Part shown: one piece after another, positions 35,425 to 45,769 of the stretch
Numbering within the stretch: position 1 is the stretch's first letter
Layout of the letters: each line of letters begins with the position of its first letter
Assembly (NCBI RefSeq): GCF_030253575.1
Contig: NC_080557.1
Span: forward strand, 15,600,001-15,664,000
Direction: 5' to 3'
Length of the DNA stretch: 64,000 nt
Source of the DNA: Rhododendron vialii
Taxonomy: Eukaryota; Streptophyta; Magnoliopsida; Ericales; Ericaceae
The notes under the pieces: model-generated
Told to the model about the DNA's origin: nothing
Databases searched by the model: none
What the model saw: the letters and a program-made list of their open reading frames with translations, nothing else
Program-made: the position numbers and the translations under genes

Positions 35425-35885
35425 GAACGGTCCAATCACATATATGGTATTGCGTGTGAAAGTGATGTAGTTTTATTTATGATTATGAAATATGGCCAAT
35501 CAAATTAAACCGCATGATAAGATTGAATAATTTAGGCACAATCAATAAATGAGCCGAACTTGAACCTAATAGTATTTGGCTCGGTTAGGCTCATGAACCT
35601 GGAATTAAAATGTACAATTAATATATAATACTTTTGGGGCGTATTGATAAATAAAAAAAAAAATTTAGGGGTATATACCGTATACATGACTTATCAATTC
35701 TTTTTCCCCCAACTAATATGATACTATACGACCAGTTTATAGAATCACATATGATAATCTTGGTCATGATCTTGGTGTTTTTTTTTTTTTTGTCATATAT
35801 GTGGTACTTGAAAAAATGTACTGACGAACTGAATTCGAGCCTAAATTGGGCTCAATTCGGCTAGTTTGAGTTTAACAAGCCCTAC

Positions 35886-38438
35886 TATAACACCCCGAAT
35901 TTTGGTACGTTAAATAGACATTTTCATTTCAAAATAAATGGAGTCTGGCTCGCTATTACAACAAAACTCTCACAAGAGTTCAATATTTACACAAACGAAG
36001 GGGGTTCTAGGGTTCCTAACTACAGCTCCACTTGCTCCTCCATCCTAGCCAGCTCCTCAGCTCCAAAAGCCTCCAAGGTGTACTGTTCATCTTGGTCATT
36101 TACAAGGTCTGACACATTATACCAGCGTCGCCACCGATATAATATGTCAGGGTCACCAAAGGTAACACCATGAGCTACGAAAGCTCAGCAGAACAATCCT
36201 ATACCCGCTAACCCATAACTTACAAACAATAAATCATATACAACAAACAATAACAATAACACATCCACATTCGCTATTCAACCTATCGTTGGTGTCCGTG
36301 ATTTTCTGAGTTTCTCCTACGCGACATCTCGTAAACCGTGTCTCGATTTCCTCATGTCATATTCATCATTTCAAAAACCATTTTTAACACACCCAACCTC
36401 GGTTTCGCCGTTCCGGGTTTCCGAGTATCCTCACAATGGTTCCACCGCACCGGGTTCCCATTGGCACACATTGCATTGGCTCCTCTCCGCGGATAACCAA
36501 GCCATATCTCACCATGGTTCCGCAGTTCCGGTCTCCCATGGGAACGCACACAACCTCACAATGGTTCTGCTATCCCGAATTCTCATTGGAACACACACAA
36601 AACACACATCACACAATGGGCTACCACATCAGGCCACATTGTGATTTCCAAAAACATTTCACATTTTCAAAACACGCCTTTTCGTTAACCACACCCTAGG
36701 TGTCATGTTTCTACTTTCTCGATTTCCGTGTCACGTTATCATGCATAGACTCCGCGGTAGGACTTTTCACAAGCACGAATCATTCATGGAAAGCTTGAAA
36801 CTAAACTAGCAAGATCATTCAACTCAATATTACTAATCATGCTTGAAATCATTCAAAGATCAAAATATGAATACTTCAAGTCAAGCGTAAAAATCATATC
36901 TTTCGAGATTCGTTCTATCTTACTTTTTGAGAAATTCTAAACAATATATGTTTATTCGGAGTTAACAGTCGAGTATTCCAACATGCTTACACTTCCATTA
37001 GCGAAAAAGTAGTTTGTTAATTATCATGCATTTCAAGCAATATAAACGAAAGATAACCGTATCTACTTTAAAGAAACAACTTAAGGATATTCATACTTTG
37101 AACTAAGGACATTCTATTTTTTCAAGATACGGTTCTATACTATACGTAGAGTTAGTGAACAAGGGGTCCTACTTATACTTAGAGATAGGAGTAAGAATAT
37201 CCTACTTATACTTAGAGATAGGGGTAAGAATATCCTACCTTTCTTTTTGGCGGTAGTGACGACTACGGAGAGAAAAGTACGTCGGGCGGAGTAATTTCCT
37301 ACGGTTGGCTTCCGGTAGCTTCGAAAGAGAAAGGTTTCTCTCGAAACTACTTTGTGACTAAAACTACTAAACTTTATGGATCAAAAAGGTGTTTTCGGAT
37401 GAGTTTCTTGAAGAACTTGGAAAGAACTTCAAGAACAACAAGAATAAGCAAGAACAAAGCAAAAAATACAAGACTTTCTTAGAGAGAGAAGTTGCTAGGT
37501 GAAGGTGTGAGTTGAATGGTGTGTGGGGGGTGCTATTTATAGCCAAACTAACTTCTATTACCCAATGAATAAAATTTTCCCTAGCAAATATTGTCCAATG
37601 GTTAAAAAGGCAAATCATGATTGAAAGTCTTCCATGACTTGTCAAATCCAATCTTTTTAGGCTTAAGGCTATATCTAACTAGGATCTTAGGCTTTTTAGG
37701 TAATCTAGGTGATCATAGCCTAGGTCTTACAAGTTTAGGGTAGGTTTGATTAGGCTAAAGTATAGCCCTCCATGTATGGTCAATCATAGTCTAGGTTTGT
37801 AGTCAAAATCTAGGGTAATGAAAGCTAGGTTTAGAATGATTAAAGGCTAGGATTCTATGCTAGAAATTGACTAGAAATGAGTTGGCAAATAGGAATAGGC
37901 TTATGGCTAAAAACTAGGTTTGCATGCATGACATGGCTAGTCTTGTTTCTTTTGGAAGCAAAATGATGACTCCCTTTGTATGACTTGTCTTGTCATGCTT
38001 ATTGGCAAGTCAAAAGTCTATTAAACAAGGGATAAAAATTCCCCTAACAATTATGGACTAAGGGGTAAAGAAATAAAGTTGATAGGTATGGGCTTGAATG
38101 ACCATTCATGGGGTATAATGATTACCCCTAAAGGTCTAAGGGTTCAATTAGGGTTTGGAGGGGTTTATAAGGCTCAAAGATGGTCTAAAAGGTCCAATTA
38201 GGGTTAGGATAATGTAACTAGGTGAATCGGTGGTCCGGTTCCTCCAACTAATCGGTTGGGAGCTAACTCTAATTGCCACGTAGGACTCTTAGTCAAGAAA
38301 AATATTTTTAAGGACTTAAATCTAATTATGACGGATTATTAGAAATTAAAACGGACTTTTAAAAGTAACACCAAGTAATTAAAATAAAATTTAAATATTT
38401 AACAAAATTTTTATTTACTGAAAATCATGATCGTTACA
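35886..38438 (-). mobile_element. Solo LTR, 2553 bp, with 5-bp target-site duplication
   Basis: On the minus strand it starts TGTAACGATCATGA and ends CGGGGTGTTATA, where the usual final CA has become TA. CCTAC flanks it on both sides (35881-35885 and 38439-38443), the 5-bp duplication of an LTR element. A TATA-like CTATAAATAGC lies near 37540 on the minus strand with a CT-rich leader after it. No gag, pol, primer-binding site or second LTR is present, so it is best read as a long solo LTR, or a non-coding LARD-like derivative. Which LTR superfamily it belongs to cannot be told from the LTR alone. Confidence 0.7.
37169..37236. repeat. Tandem duplication, 33 bp, inside the solo LTR
   Basis: CCTACTTATACTTAGAGATA followed by GG(A/G)GTAAGAATAT is present twice in a row, with one difference. 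Confidence 0.85.
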
Positions 38439-39161
38439 CCTACTAAGCTGAGCCCAGATTTTTTGAAAAAAATTATTGACGAACTGAATTTGAACCAAAA
38501 AAGTTTGGCTCAGTTTGAGTTTAACAAGCCCTGGCCGGTTATAAGCCGAGTGCGAGCTCACTTGTCCTGGCTCGAATCAAGCCTGACTTATACTTAAACA
38601 AATTGATCCCAAATCTAACAGGGTTTGGCCCAATTCAGCTCGTTTACACCCCTAACTGCATGTTGATGTTGCATGGTTGGGTCTCCATTTTGGAGTCTCA
38701 CAGCTACGAGCGAGTCCAAGTCAATCGTGACATGGTGAATTCCTTATTCCAAAATTATGGGGAGATCAACCTCTGTAAATATGCCACAAGGCCCACAACT
38801 CCGACTCAAGGCTGGATGTACTTGATAGTTTGCCCTAGTATCCCATAATCTATGCACTCGTACAGTCCCGAAATAGTCCTCCAAAGCCTGTTTTTTCGTT
38901 GAATTAATTCATACCAGCATCCATTCGTGTTGAGTTTTAATATCATTGATGTAGAATGGATCATAAGAATGAAGAAAGCGGCAAATAAGGCTTCTTTTTT
39001 TATCCTCAAATAAGGCTTCTAGATCCAACTTTTTAAGACAGCTTTTTTCGGGATATCTTTTTTTTTTTTTTTAAGTAGCTATAGATTGATGCATATATAT
39101 ATGGTTGGAACTTTGGATTATAGTTCATCATCATGCATGTTATGAGAAAAATTTTAATGCA

Positions 39162-39253
39162 ACAATTATTTGTAACGTCTATCTCATATGATTTGGGACC
39201 TACACATACATGGAGCCCACATCATGTGAGAGGGCATTATAAATAATTGTTGG
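39162..39253. mobile_element. Very short fold-back element (about 92 bp)
   Basis: CAACAATTATTTGTAACG at the left and TTATAAATAATTGTTG at the right form an inverted pair, with CTCATATGAT / ATCATGTGAG inside. Confidence 0.65.
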
Positions 39254-39402
39254 GGTTTATCCATATTCTATCTTCAGTAAAAAAAATTTCTAAACTTCAT
39301 GCATAAGAGGCTCCGGTATGTCTCAGAAATAACCTTTAATTTCAGATTGAATTTACCTCACCAAGCTCTGCGAGTTATTGATTTCAAATTCTCAAATACT
39401 TA

Positions 39403-39719
39403 GGGGGCATTTGGTAACATTTTTATTTTCAGTTTTTTGTTTTCAATTTTTGGTTTTTGGTTTTACTTTTTTGAAAACTAACGAAGGAAACTTGTTTGGT
39501 AACAAGTTTCTTCTACTTTTTTTGTTTTTCATAAAGTTTTTAAGAGTTCTTGTAAACTATGGAAGCTACAAAAAAGTGTTTTCCCTAGTTTTTTTTTTTT
39601 TTTTTGAGAAACACAAATTTTACCAAACATGTTTCTTGTTTTTGTTTTTATGAAAACATAAACATGTTTCTACTTCTAGTTTCTTAAAAAAAAAATTGAA
39701 AAAATTATCAAACGCATCC
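39403..39719. mobile_element. Tourist-like MITE (317 bp), better-preserved copy
   Basis: Starts GGGGGCATTTGGTAAC and ends ATCAAACGCATCC; TTA precedes and TAA follows it. The internal order matches the decayed copy at 1321-1615. No coding capacity. Confidence 0.7.
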
Positions 39720-39927
39720 TAAGAAACACATCAACCTTCACACTTGATTTTACTTTGTAATTATATATGTATACGGTTTGCCACTCACTAGTTGATGCTC
39801 CTAAACGAGAACCATTTATACCCTTATAACGTACGCCTTCCATCTCCTTATGGTTGACTTGATCCAAAGATCAAGATAAGCTCTGCTGAACAATCTTAAG
39901 AAATTAACATCTAGGATATTTTTTCTA

Positions 39928-40120
39928 CTCCCTCCGCCCTTAATTAAATGTCTGGCCTGCAAACGTAAGCCTTAAAATAGATCCATTTTTTTTGTTCCAA
40001 AAAATTTGAAAAAAATACCTTCACCTCGAAGGTATTTTTTCAAATTTTTTGAACCAAAAAAATGCATGTTTTTAAAAGCCTAAATTTTCGGTCTGAACAT
40101 TTATTTAGGGACGGAGGGAG
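39928..40120. mobile_element. Stowaway MITE (193 bp)
   Basis: Starts CTCCCTCCGCCC and ends GGGACGGAGGGAG, flanked by TA at 39926-39927 and 40121-40122: the standard Stowaway (Tc1/mariner) signature. The two halves pair almost completely (AAATACCTTC / GAAGGTATTT at the centre), so it is a near-perfect hairpin. Confidence 0.92.
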
Positions 40121-40552
40121 TACCATATTATAGAATTGTCTTGCTTGTTCTAGTGGTATATGGGTTTGTACCATATTTTAGAATTATCTTTCCTTTTTCC
40201 TTGGGATAAGTTTGAAGTGTTTTCGCCTTTTCGGGTATAAATCAATTTGACTGCGTGAACATTAGAAGTGTTATGGTTCTCAACCAAAATTAATGATCCA
40301 GTACTTCAAAAAATCAATTTGACCTCTGCCTTTCCTCTACAATAACATAAACAGAGACATAAAGCTTCTATCTCTCTTAAACAACCGATAATCCATAGAC
40401 ATGTGATGGGGCCACGATAATCGCCGAATCGGTTGCAGTCGGACACCAGATTACCTATGGAGAAGATCCAGTCATTCTTGCACCAGGAGTTGCTAGACAA
40501 TTGCTACCGACAGGAAAAAGAGAACTATTCAAATTCTCTTATTCAACATTTC

Positions 40553-40660
40553 CGATCATTTCCAATATGTTAAGTGTTTCGGGCTGTGTAGAGAGGGCTC
40601 CTGCCTCGATCATTTCCAATATGTTAAGTGTTTCGGGCTGTGTAGAGAGGGCTCCTGCCT
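40553..40660 (+). repeat. 54-bp tandem duplication in an open frame
   Basis: The unit starting CGATCATTTCCAATATG and ending GGGCTCCTGCCT occurs twice head to tail (40553-40606 and 40607-40660) with no difference seen. 54 is a multiple of three, so the small frame 40501-40686 stays open and repeats 18 residues (containing SNMLSVSGCVERAP). I do not recognise the peptide and do not call it a gene. Confidence 0.9.
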
Positions 40661-40917
40661 CTAAGTCCTTCCCATTCATGGGATAAAAGGCAACGCTAAG
40701 AACAAAGTTTGAGTTAGTCTCCTATTCTCTTTCTTTCTTTTTTATCTATCTTTATTCACAGAAACATATTAAAATTTCTTTTATATATTCGACACAAGAA
40801 GACTTGTTGCTGAGGGTTTACTTATAACTAATCGACGACTTTTGGACAATTAGAGGGGTAACTTAATATGATTGGAACAGATTTGTCTTCTAATTACTCA
40901 CACAACCTGATATCTGA

Positions 40918-42007
40918 AGCCATTTGATCGGGTATTTCCGTCAACATGCAGGCCTTGCGCAAGAAATTCTACCTAAGAATATGAGTGTTTGTTAATGTTA
41001 AACTTCTCTCAGCCGTAATTTTTGGATTTTAATGCTCTCAACTAGTTTTGTTCTCTCTGAAGTTTCTAGTGCAAGCTGCAATTGGAATGTGATCCTGCTA
41101 AACTGGCGTTGATCACTGGTTATGGAACATGCTAGTGTTTTATATGCAGGGGAGATACTTTCTTGTTTTACATGTGTTTATCTGCTTCATTTAATTTCTT
41201 GTTGGATTTACTTTACTTTTTTTTTTCTTTTTTTTTTCGGCCATATCTATGCTTCAAGTTCTTCTTTGTATCTAGAAATTTTGCTACCTCGATGTACCAT
41301 TTGTCGAGTTCAATAAAATTTTGTTGCGCGCCTATCAAAAAAAAAAGTTTTGGATTTGAGCCTTCAATGTCAAAATAGGAAATATTGTAAAGAGAAACTA
41401 AATGTTGGATGCTACATTGGTAATTTGCCAAATATAAAAAGGGCTACTTGCACAATTCAAATGGAAAATTTGTTTTCAGTAAAGCGATTTGCGATAATTT
41501 AACCAATCTAGAATCATATATCGAATTTGATCTCCATCCTTTCCCATAAAAGTTTTAGATTCCAAGCTCAAATCATAGAAAATAGTAGAAAACTCAAATA
41601 AAATTGAAAATAATTTTCACACTCTTATATTTTTCTTTTTGTTTTTTGACAAACAAAATCATCCAATTAAGGTAGAAATATTACAAACTAACATTCTTTT
41701 ATCTTGTGAATGCACTCCATTCTTATAGTTACACTGGAAAACTTATGTAAAAGTTCTTAATGAGAAACATCATGCAAGTTGTGAGGACTAAGGGTAGAGT
41801 GGTTTCTTTATAAATTTAAACAATTGAAAGAAAAAAGTGCATCTATACTTTTGTCTATCTTTTAGGATATATATAATATATTAAACACGTGTCGTCAACA
41901 TGAATCTTTGTAATTTACTTCAAAAATCAACTAAAAATCCACGTCATTGCCCTCCTGAATTTTTTTTTTTGGTGTAGATAAAGTATAGAGTAATGAAAAA
42001 ATATTAT
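40918..42007. repeat. Dispersed repeat, copy B
   Basis: Second copy of the repeat at 28955-30485, without the internal tandem duplication and without the Tourist-like insertion, but interrupted at 41030-41346 by a retroposon. The order of shared blocks is the same in both copies. Confidence 0.8.
41030..41346 (+). mobile_element. Poly(A)-tailed retroposon (truncated LINE 3' end or processed transcript)
   Basis: The insert ends in AATAAAATTTTGTTGCGCG, CCTATC and a run of about ten A. The host phrase TTTTGGATTT, single in copy A of the repeat, is present on both sides (41019-41029 and 41347-41357), so it is an 11-12 bp target-site duplication. Poly(A) plus a duplication of this size are the marks of LINE-driven insertion. 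No protein frame is recognised, so it may be a 5'-truncated LINE tail or a retroposed mRNA 3' end. Confidence 0.75.
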
Positions 42008-42286
42008 AAAATACTCTGTAGCTAGAAGGATATTTATAATATATACGCGGGGATATACAAATTTAATCTCTACACACAACACAAAAAACAAGACGACAAA
42101 CGCATGTCCAAATATTGACGTACCCGTATCGAAACATCACACGGCTATGGCAAACAACCAATAAAACAATTGCTTTCGCAGTTTCACGTTCGAAATCGAA
42201 ATCACATTTGAAGGGACGGAAAAATGTCTCCTTTACAATTCTACTCCAAAAGCCTCATTTTATAAAATGCATTGACTTACATGAAC

Positions 42287-42720
42287 CAGGGCTGGCCCTG
42301 AATTTTTTGGGCCCTAGGCAAATCCACAAAACAGAGCCCTTGACAATTTCAAGAAAAATAAATAAATTATCAAATTTTTGAAAAGAAAAATTATAAAAAA
42401 GAATTACAGTACATATCGTTACCTGAGAAGACAAAAAGTACAGAGGTCCAAATATTACACATTATCACAAGACACAATTCTTCTTGCATTTATAAAAAGC
42501 AAACGTGCCAATCAGACGTGTATAATTCACCTCTTTCACGGTTCCACTAAGTTATTTTCAGTATATAACACTGACAATATTCCATTTATAATCTTTCACT
42601 GACAATATCCATTTTTAATCTTTCTTGTGACATGGTTGCTCGAAGATAATATTTGATCATTTTCAACTTAGAAAAGCTCTTCTTCTTCTTTTTTCTCTTG
42701 CAACAATTGTAACCGATATA
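42287..42720 (-). pseudogene. hAT transposase C-terminal remnant and terminal repeat
   Basis: On the minus strand near 42604-42690 a frame reads RSFSKLKMIKYYLRATMSQE followed by RLKM, the dimerisation block at the C-terminus of ZMYM1-type (TTF-type) hAT transposases. Further downstream on that strand lies CAGGGCTGGCCCTG (42288-42301), which matches the terminal inverted repeat of such elements. The sequence upstream of the block is frameshifted. Only the last part of the element is recognisable. Confidence 0.65.
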
Positions 42721-43079
42721 ATCAAAAGATCGAGTTCTATAAGCATTTCATGATTAATTTAGATACGTATTTTTCAAATATCTCAAACGATTGAGGACTT
42801 CAATTTGTTTCTTTGCTTCTTTTGAAAATGTTCCTTTCAAGATTTTCAACTGCACAAATAAATCTCTCTGATATAGCAATATCAGAAATCCCACTGGCAA
42901 ATGGCAATGAGGCAGTACGTGTAGACGGGATCAACAAGCTTCGACAACCAGCCACTGCCAAGGCGTTGGCCGGAGACTTGGGATCGATTTGAGCTTCAAC
43001 AACGACAGCGTCACTTTGGTCCCTCACCATTGTCAATTTACAATAATTTTTGTGACCAAAAACGAAAATCTACAACAAA

Positions 43080-44198
43080 TTTTTTTTTTTTTGTGGGGTT
43101 AATTATTTCTTTAATCCTTGAAATGTACCAAATTTTTTTAGTCATTCCCTCAACTATCAATAGGACTCATGTACTCCCTCAACTATTCTTGACTTTAATG
43201 TAGTCCAATTACCAATACAGTTAACAATCGTTAACTATTTTTGTACAAAAAATGCAACAAAAAAAATTGATTTTATATATACCTACTTTCATAATGGTTT
43301 CCAATCGACTTGTAACAGTTCATTTTGCAGCGTTGGTATAGAAGATCATTCATGTATGTAATTATACCAACCAAAAATATTTACGTCTCTAATACAATTA
43401 TACTTTAAAAGATAAATTTTTTGTTTATAGTTGTCTATTGATAGCTGATAAACAAATTTTGAGTGAATGATCTTCACCAACCCTCATCATTTTTGGTGAG
43501 AAACAAAATAAGCCTTGAATTGAGACATCTTCCTCGTCATATCTCACCAATTATCCAAACAAGTGGTGATAATCCCTTTTCAATTCTTTCTTTTCTCACC
43601 AAAAAACCTTAATCCAAAGGGGCTGCTAGTGCTCGAGATGGTGTTTCACTTTATTTTTTAATAACACACGAGGGCTATGAGGATATTCATACCATATAAT
43701 GAAACCGGGGATAGAGACATAGAGGGTGAGAGAGAGTCCACTTTTCCAGGGCTTATTTGGGGGATTTCTAAAATTTCAGAGCGCCAAAGGGATTGCTACT
43801 TGCTAGTGTTTCACTTATTTATTTAATATAAAAAACGATTTGAGTGATATGAGGGTATCCTTCCCTAGAAATCCGAAGGGAACCGACGGAGTACTAACGG
43901 AACGCGGGGCCCACTCCAAGTCCCACATCAATAATTTCAAAAAGAAAAATTGAGTGGGCCCCATGAGAATCTTGGAAATCTGAATGAAAAAATGAAAGAT
44001 TGAATTGATTACCTACACCTATTGAATTGAGTTGATTCTTGCGGGACCCACTCATTTCTAAAAAAAATTATTTATTAAACGACTCGGATCATCCGTGCAG
44101 GACCCAGATTGGACCTGTGTTTCCCGTCTGTATAGTGGGGTTCATTACTGCCATATGAGAGGGAATAATAAATGGCATCTGTGGCTTCCTAACCGAAT
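43080..44198. other. Repeat-rich spacer
   Basis: Contains TE-derived phrases (CTCATGTACTCCCTCAACTAT near 43165) and a diverged direct repeat: about 43622-43700 and 43790-43870 share GGTGTTTCACTT/TAGTGTTTCACTT and TATGAGG. No gene recognised. Confidence 0.4.
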
Positions 44199-44201
44199 TT
44201 A

Positions 44202-44460
44202 GGGGGTGTTTGGGAGGCCCATTTTCCCATTTTTCGTTTCCCATTTTCCAATTCTGGGTGTTTGGCTGAGAATCATAAAATTCATTCCAAGAGAATGAGT
44301 TCTCTGTTTTGAAAGATAGAAAAGAGAAGTGAAAAAGAGGGGATTAGGAGCTTTTCCCATTTTCCGTTTCCCATTCTCAATCAGCCACCACACAGAAAGA
44401 CCAATATACCCTCTCCATTCTTCGATAATACCCAAAAACCCCTCATCTTCCGCCACAATA

Positions 44461-44500
<40 letters not shown>

Positions 44501-45197
44501 GCAGAGGCTTGAACAAATTGAAAAATCTTCCCATTCTCCTTCACGTCCTCACCATAATTCTTTTTGTTGGCAAATTGTAGAGGAAATTGCAGAGAGGTTT
44601 GAACCGATTGCACACCATGATTTGGCAAATTCGTATGGAGGAATCCAAAGCTGTAATTCTGTCTAATTTGGTGTGGAAAAAGCCAACTGAGTTTTGAAGA
44701 CTTGAAGCCAGTGGGTATTGGTATCCCAAGAACAGTTTTGCCTCTATTGTTGTGGGTTAACGTTAGAGAGAGAGAGCGGGGGGGGGGGGGGCGGTGTGGT
44801 GGGCGGAGTGTGTGTTTGTGTGGTGATGGAAGAAAGGAAGCAGAGGGCAAGAGTTGAAAAGTGGGAGGCAGAGGATCTTTCCATTTTCTCATCATCAGAA
44901 TACAAAAAGGTGGGTGTTGGTTCCCAAAATAAAATAAAAAAAGGTGGGTGTTTGCCAATTTGTTAGGTTAACTGGTAAATGAGCCCTAATAGTTCTAGGG
45001 GTAACATGGTAAAAATTCAATTCATAATTTATTTTTATTACATATCTCCCAAACACTACTCATGTTGCAAAATGCATTTTGCATCTATCATCCAAACACT
45101 TTACTAGATTTAAAATACATTCTGACCATAATTCAAAAAATCAAAAAACCAAAAAATTGAAAATGAAAAGCCAAAAAGTAGGCTGCCAAACACCCCC
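44202..45197. mobile_element. Tourist-like (PIF/Harbinger-type) element, 996 bp
   Basis: Terminal inverted repeats GGGGGTGTTTGG at the left and CCAAACACCCCC at the right, with TTA on both sides (44199-44201 and 45198-45200). Its right 200 bp, reversed, match the left of the element at 29477. It carries a (GA)n run and a G run (44779-44790). The open frame 44443-44958 (minus) is low-complexity and proline/serine/leucine rich, not a transposase. The element is non-autonomous and unusually long for a MITE. Confidence 0.82.
44465..44497. repeat. (GA)n microsatellite
   Basis: About 16 GA units inside the 996-bp Tourist-like element. Confidence 0.95.
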
Positions 45198-45200
45198 TTA

Positions 45201-45603
45201 ATATAGGGGAAGAATTTAGGTAATACAGTAGTAGTTTCTAAATCAGGGGAGGTCCGTAAATTTTCTCAAACCACAAGGAGTGCACATACATATTTCATAA
45301 ATACAAGGGCTGGTCAGTGCAATTTACCATCTCCTTTTTCTCCTCCCTGTTGGCACAAGAACAGTTCTCCGCACCTTCTGGAGGAATCCAGAGCAATCTC
45401 TCCCCTTCTTCCACCAAATTCTACAACTTTTCTAGACACATAAAGCCAGATTATCAGTGTCTGTTACCCATACAAAACAAAGAGAGAGAGAGAGAGAGAG
45501 GGAGAGGGAGAGGGAGGAATTGATCAAGAAGAGTGAGGGTTATTGGTGGTCACAGTTGGGATTTGGGGAGTTTTAATTAGGGCTCAAGGGAGATTATTGG
45601 ACT
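45201..45603 (+). promoter_or_regulatory. Upstream and 5' UTR of the unknown three-exon gene
   Basis: CT-rich leader-like sequence (45325-45420) and a GA run (45481-45514) precede the ATG at 45604. The Tourist-like element ends about 400 bp upstream of the start and so may border the promoter. Confidence 0.4.
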
Positions 45604-45711
45604 ATGGCAGGGTATGCGTCGATGAAGATGAAGAGGAAGGACCTCGAAGAAGTCAACGACGACTTCTCCGACTTTTCCCTCTCCTCTCCCGCCAGAAAAA
45701 TACGCAGACTG

Positions 45712-45769
<58 letters not shown>

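Larger units (their letters stand above)
35540..38655. mobile_element. hAT-like MITE split by the 2.55-kb solo LTR
   Basis: Both sides of the solo LTR carry related segments: TTTGAGTTTAACAAGCCCT appears at about 35865-35883 and again near 38515-38535, and GACGAACTGAATT(C/T)GA(G/A)CC occurs at 35823 and 38480. The right end reads CAGCTCGTTTACACCCCTA, like the ends of common plant hAT-type MITEs. The right part may instead be a second overlapping copy. Ends are approximate. Confidence 0.4.

Noticed and set aside
36352..36699. Overlapping frames with repeated HNGS/THT-like residues
   Set aside because: They lie inside the solo LTR and reflect an internal sub-repeat, not a gene.
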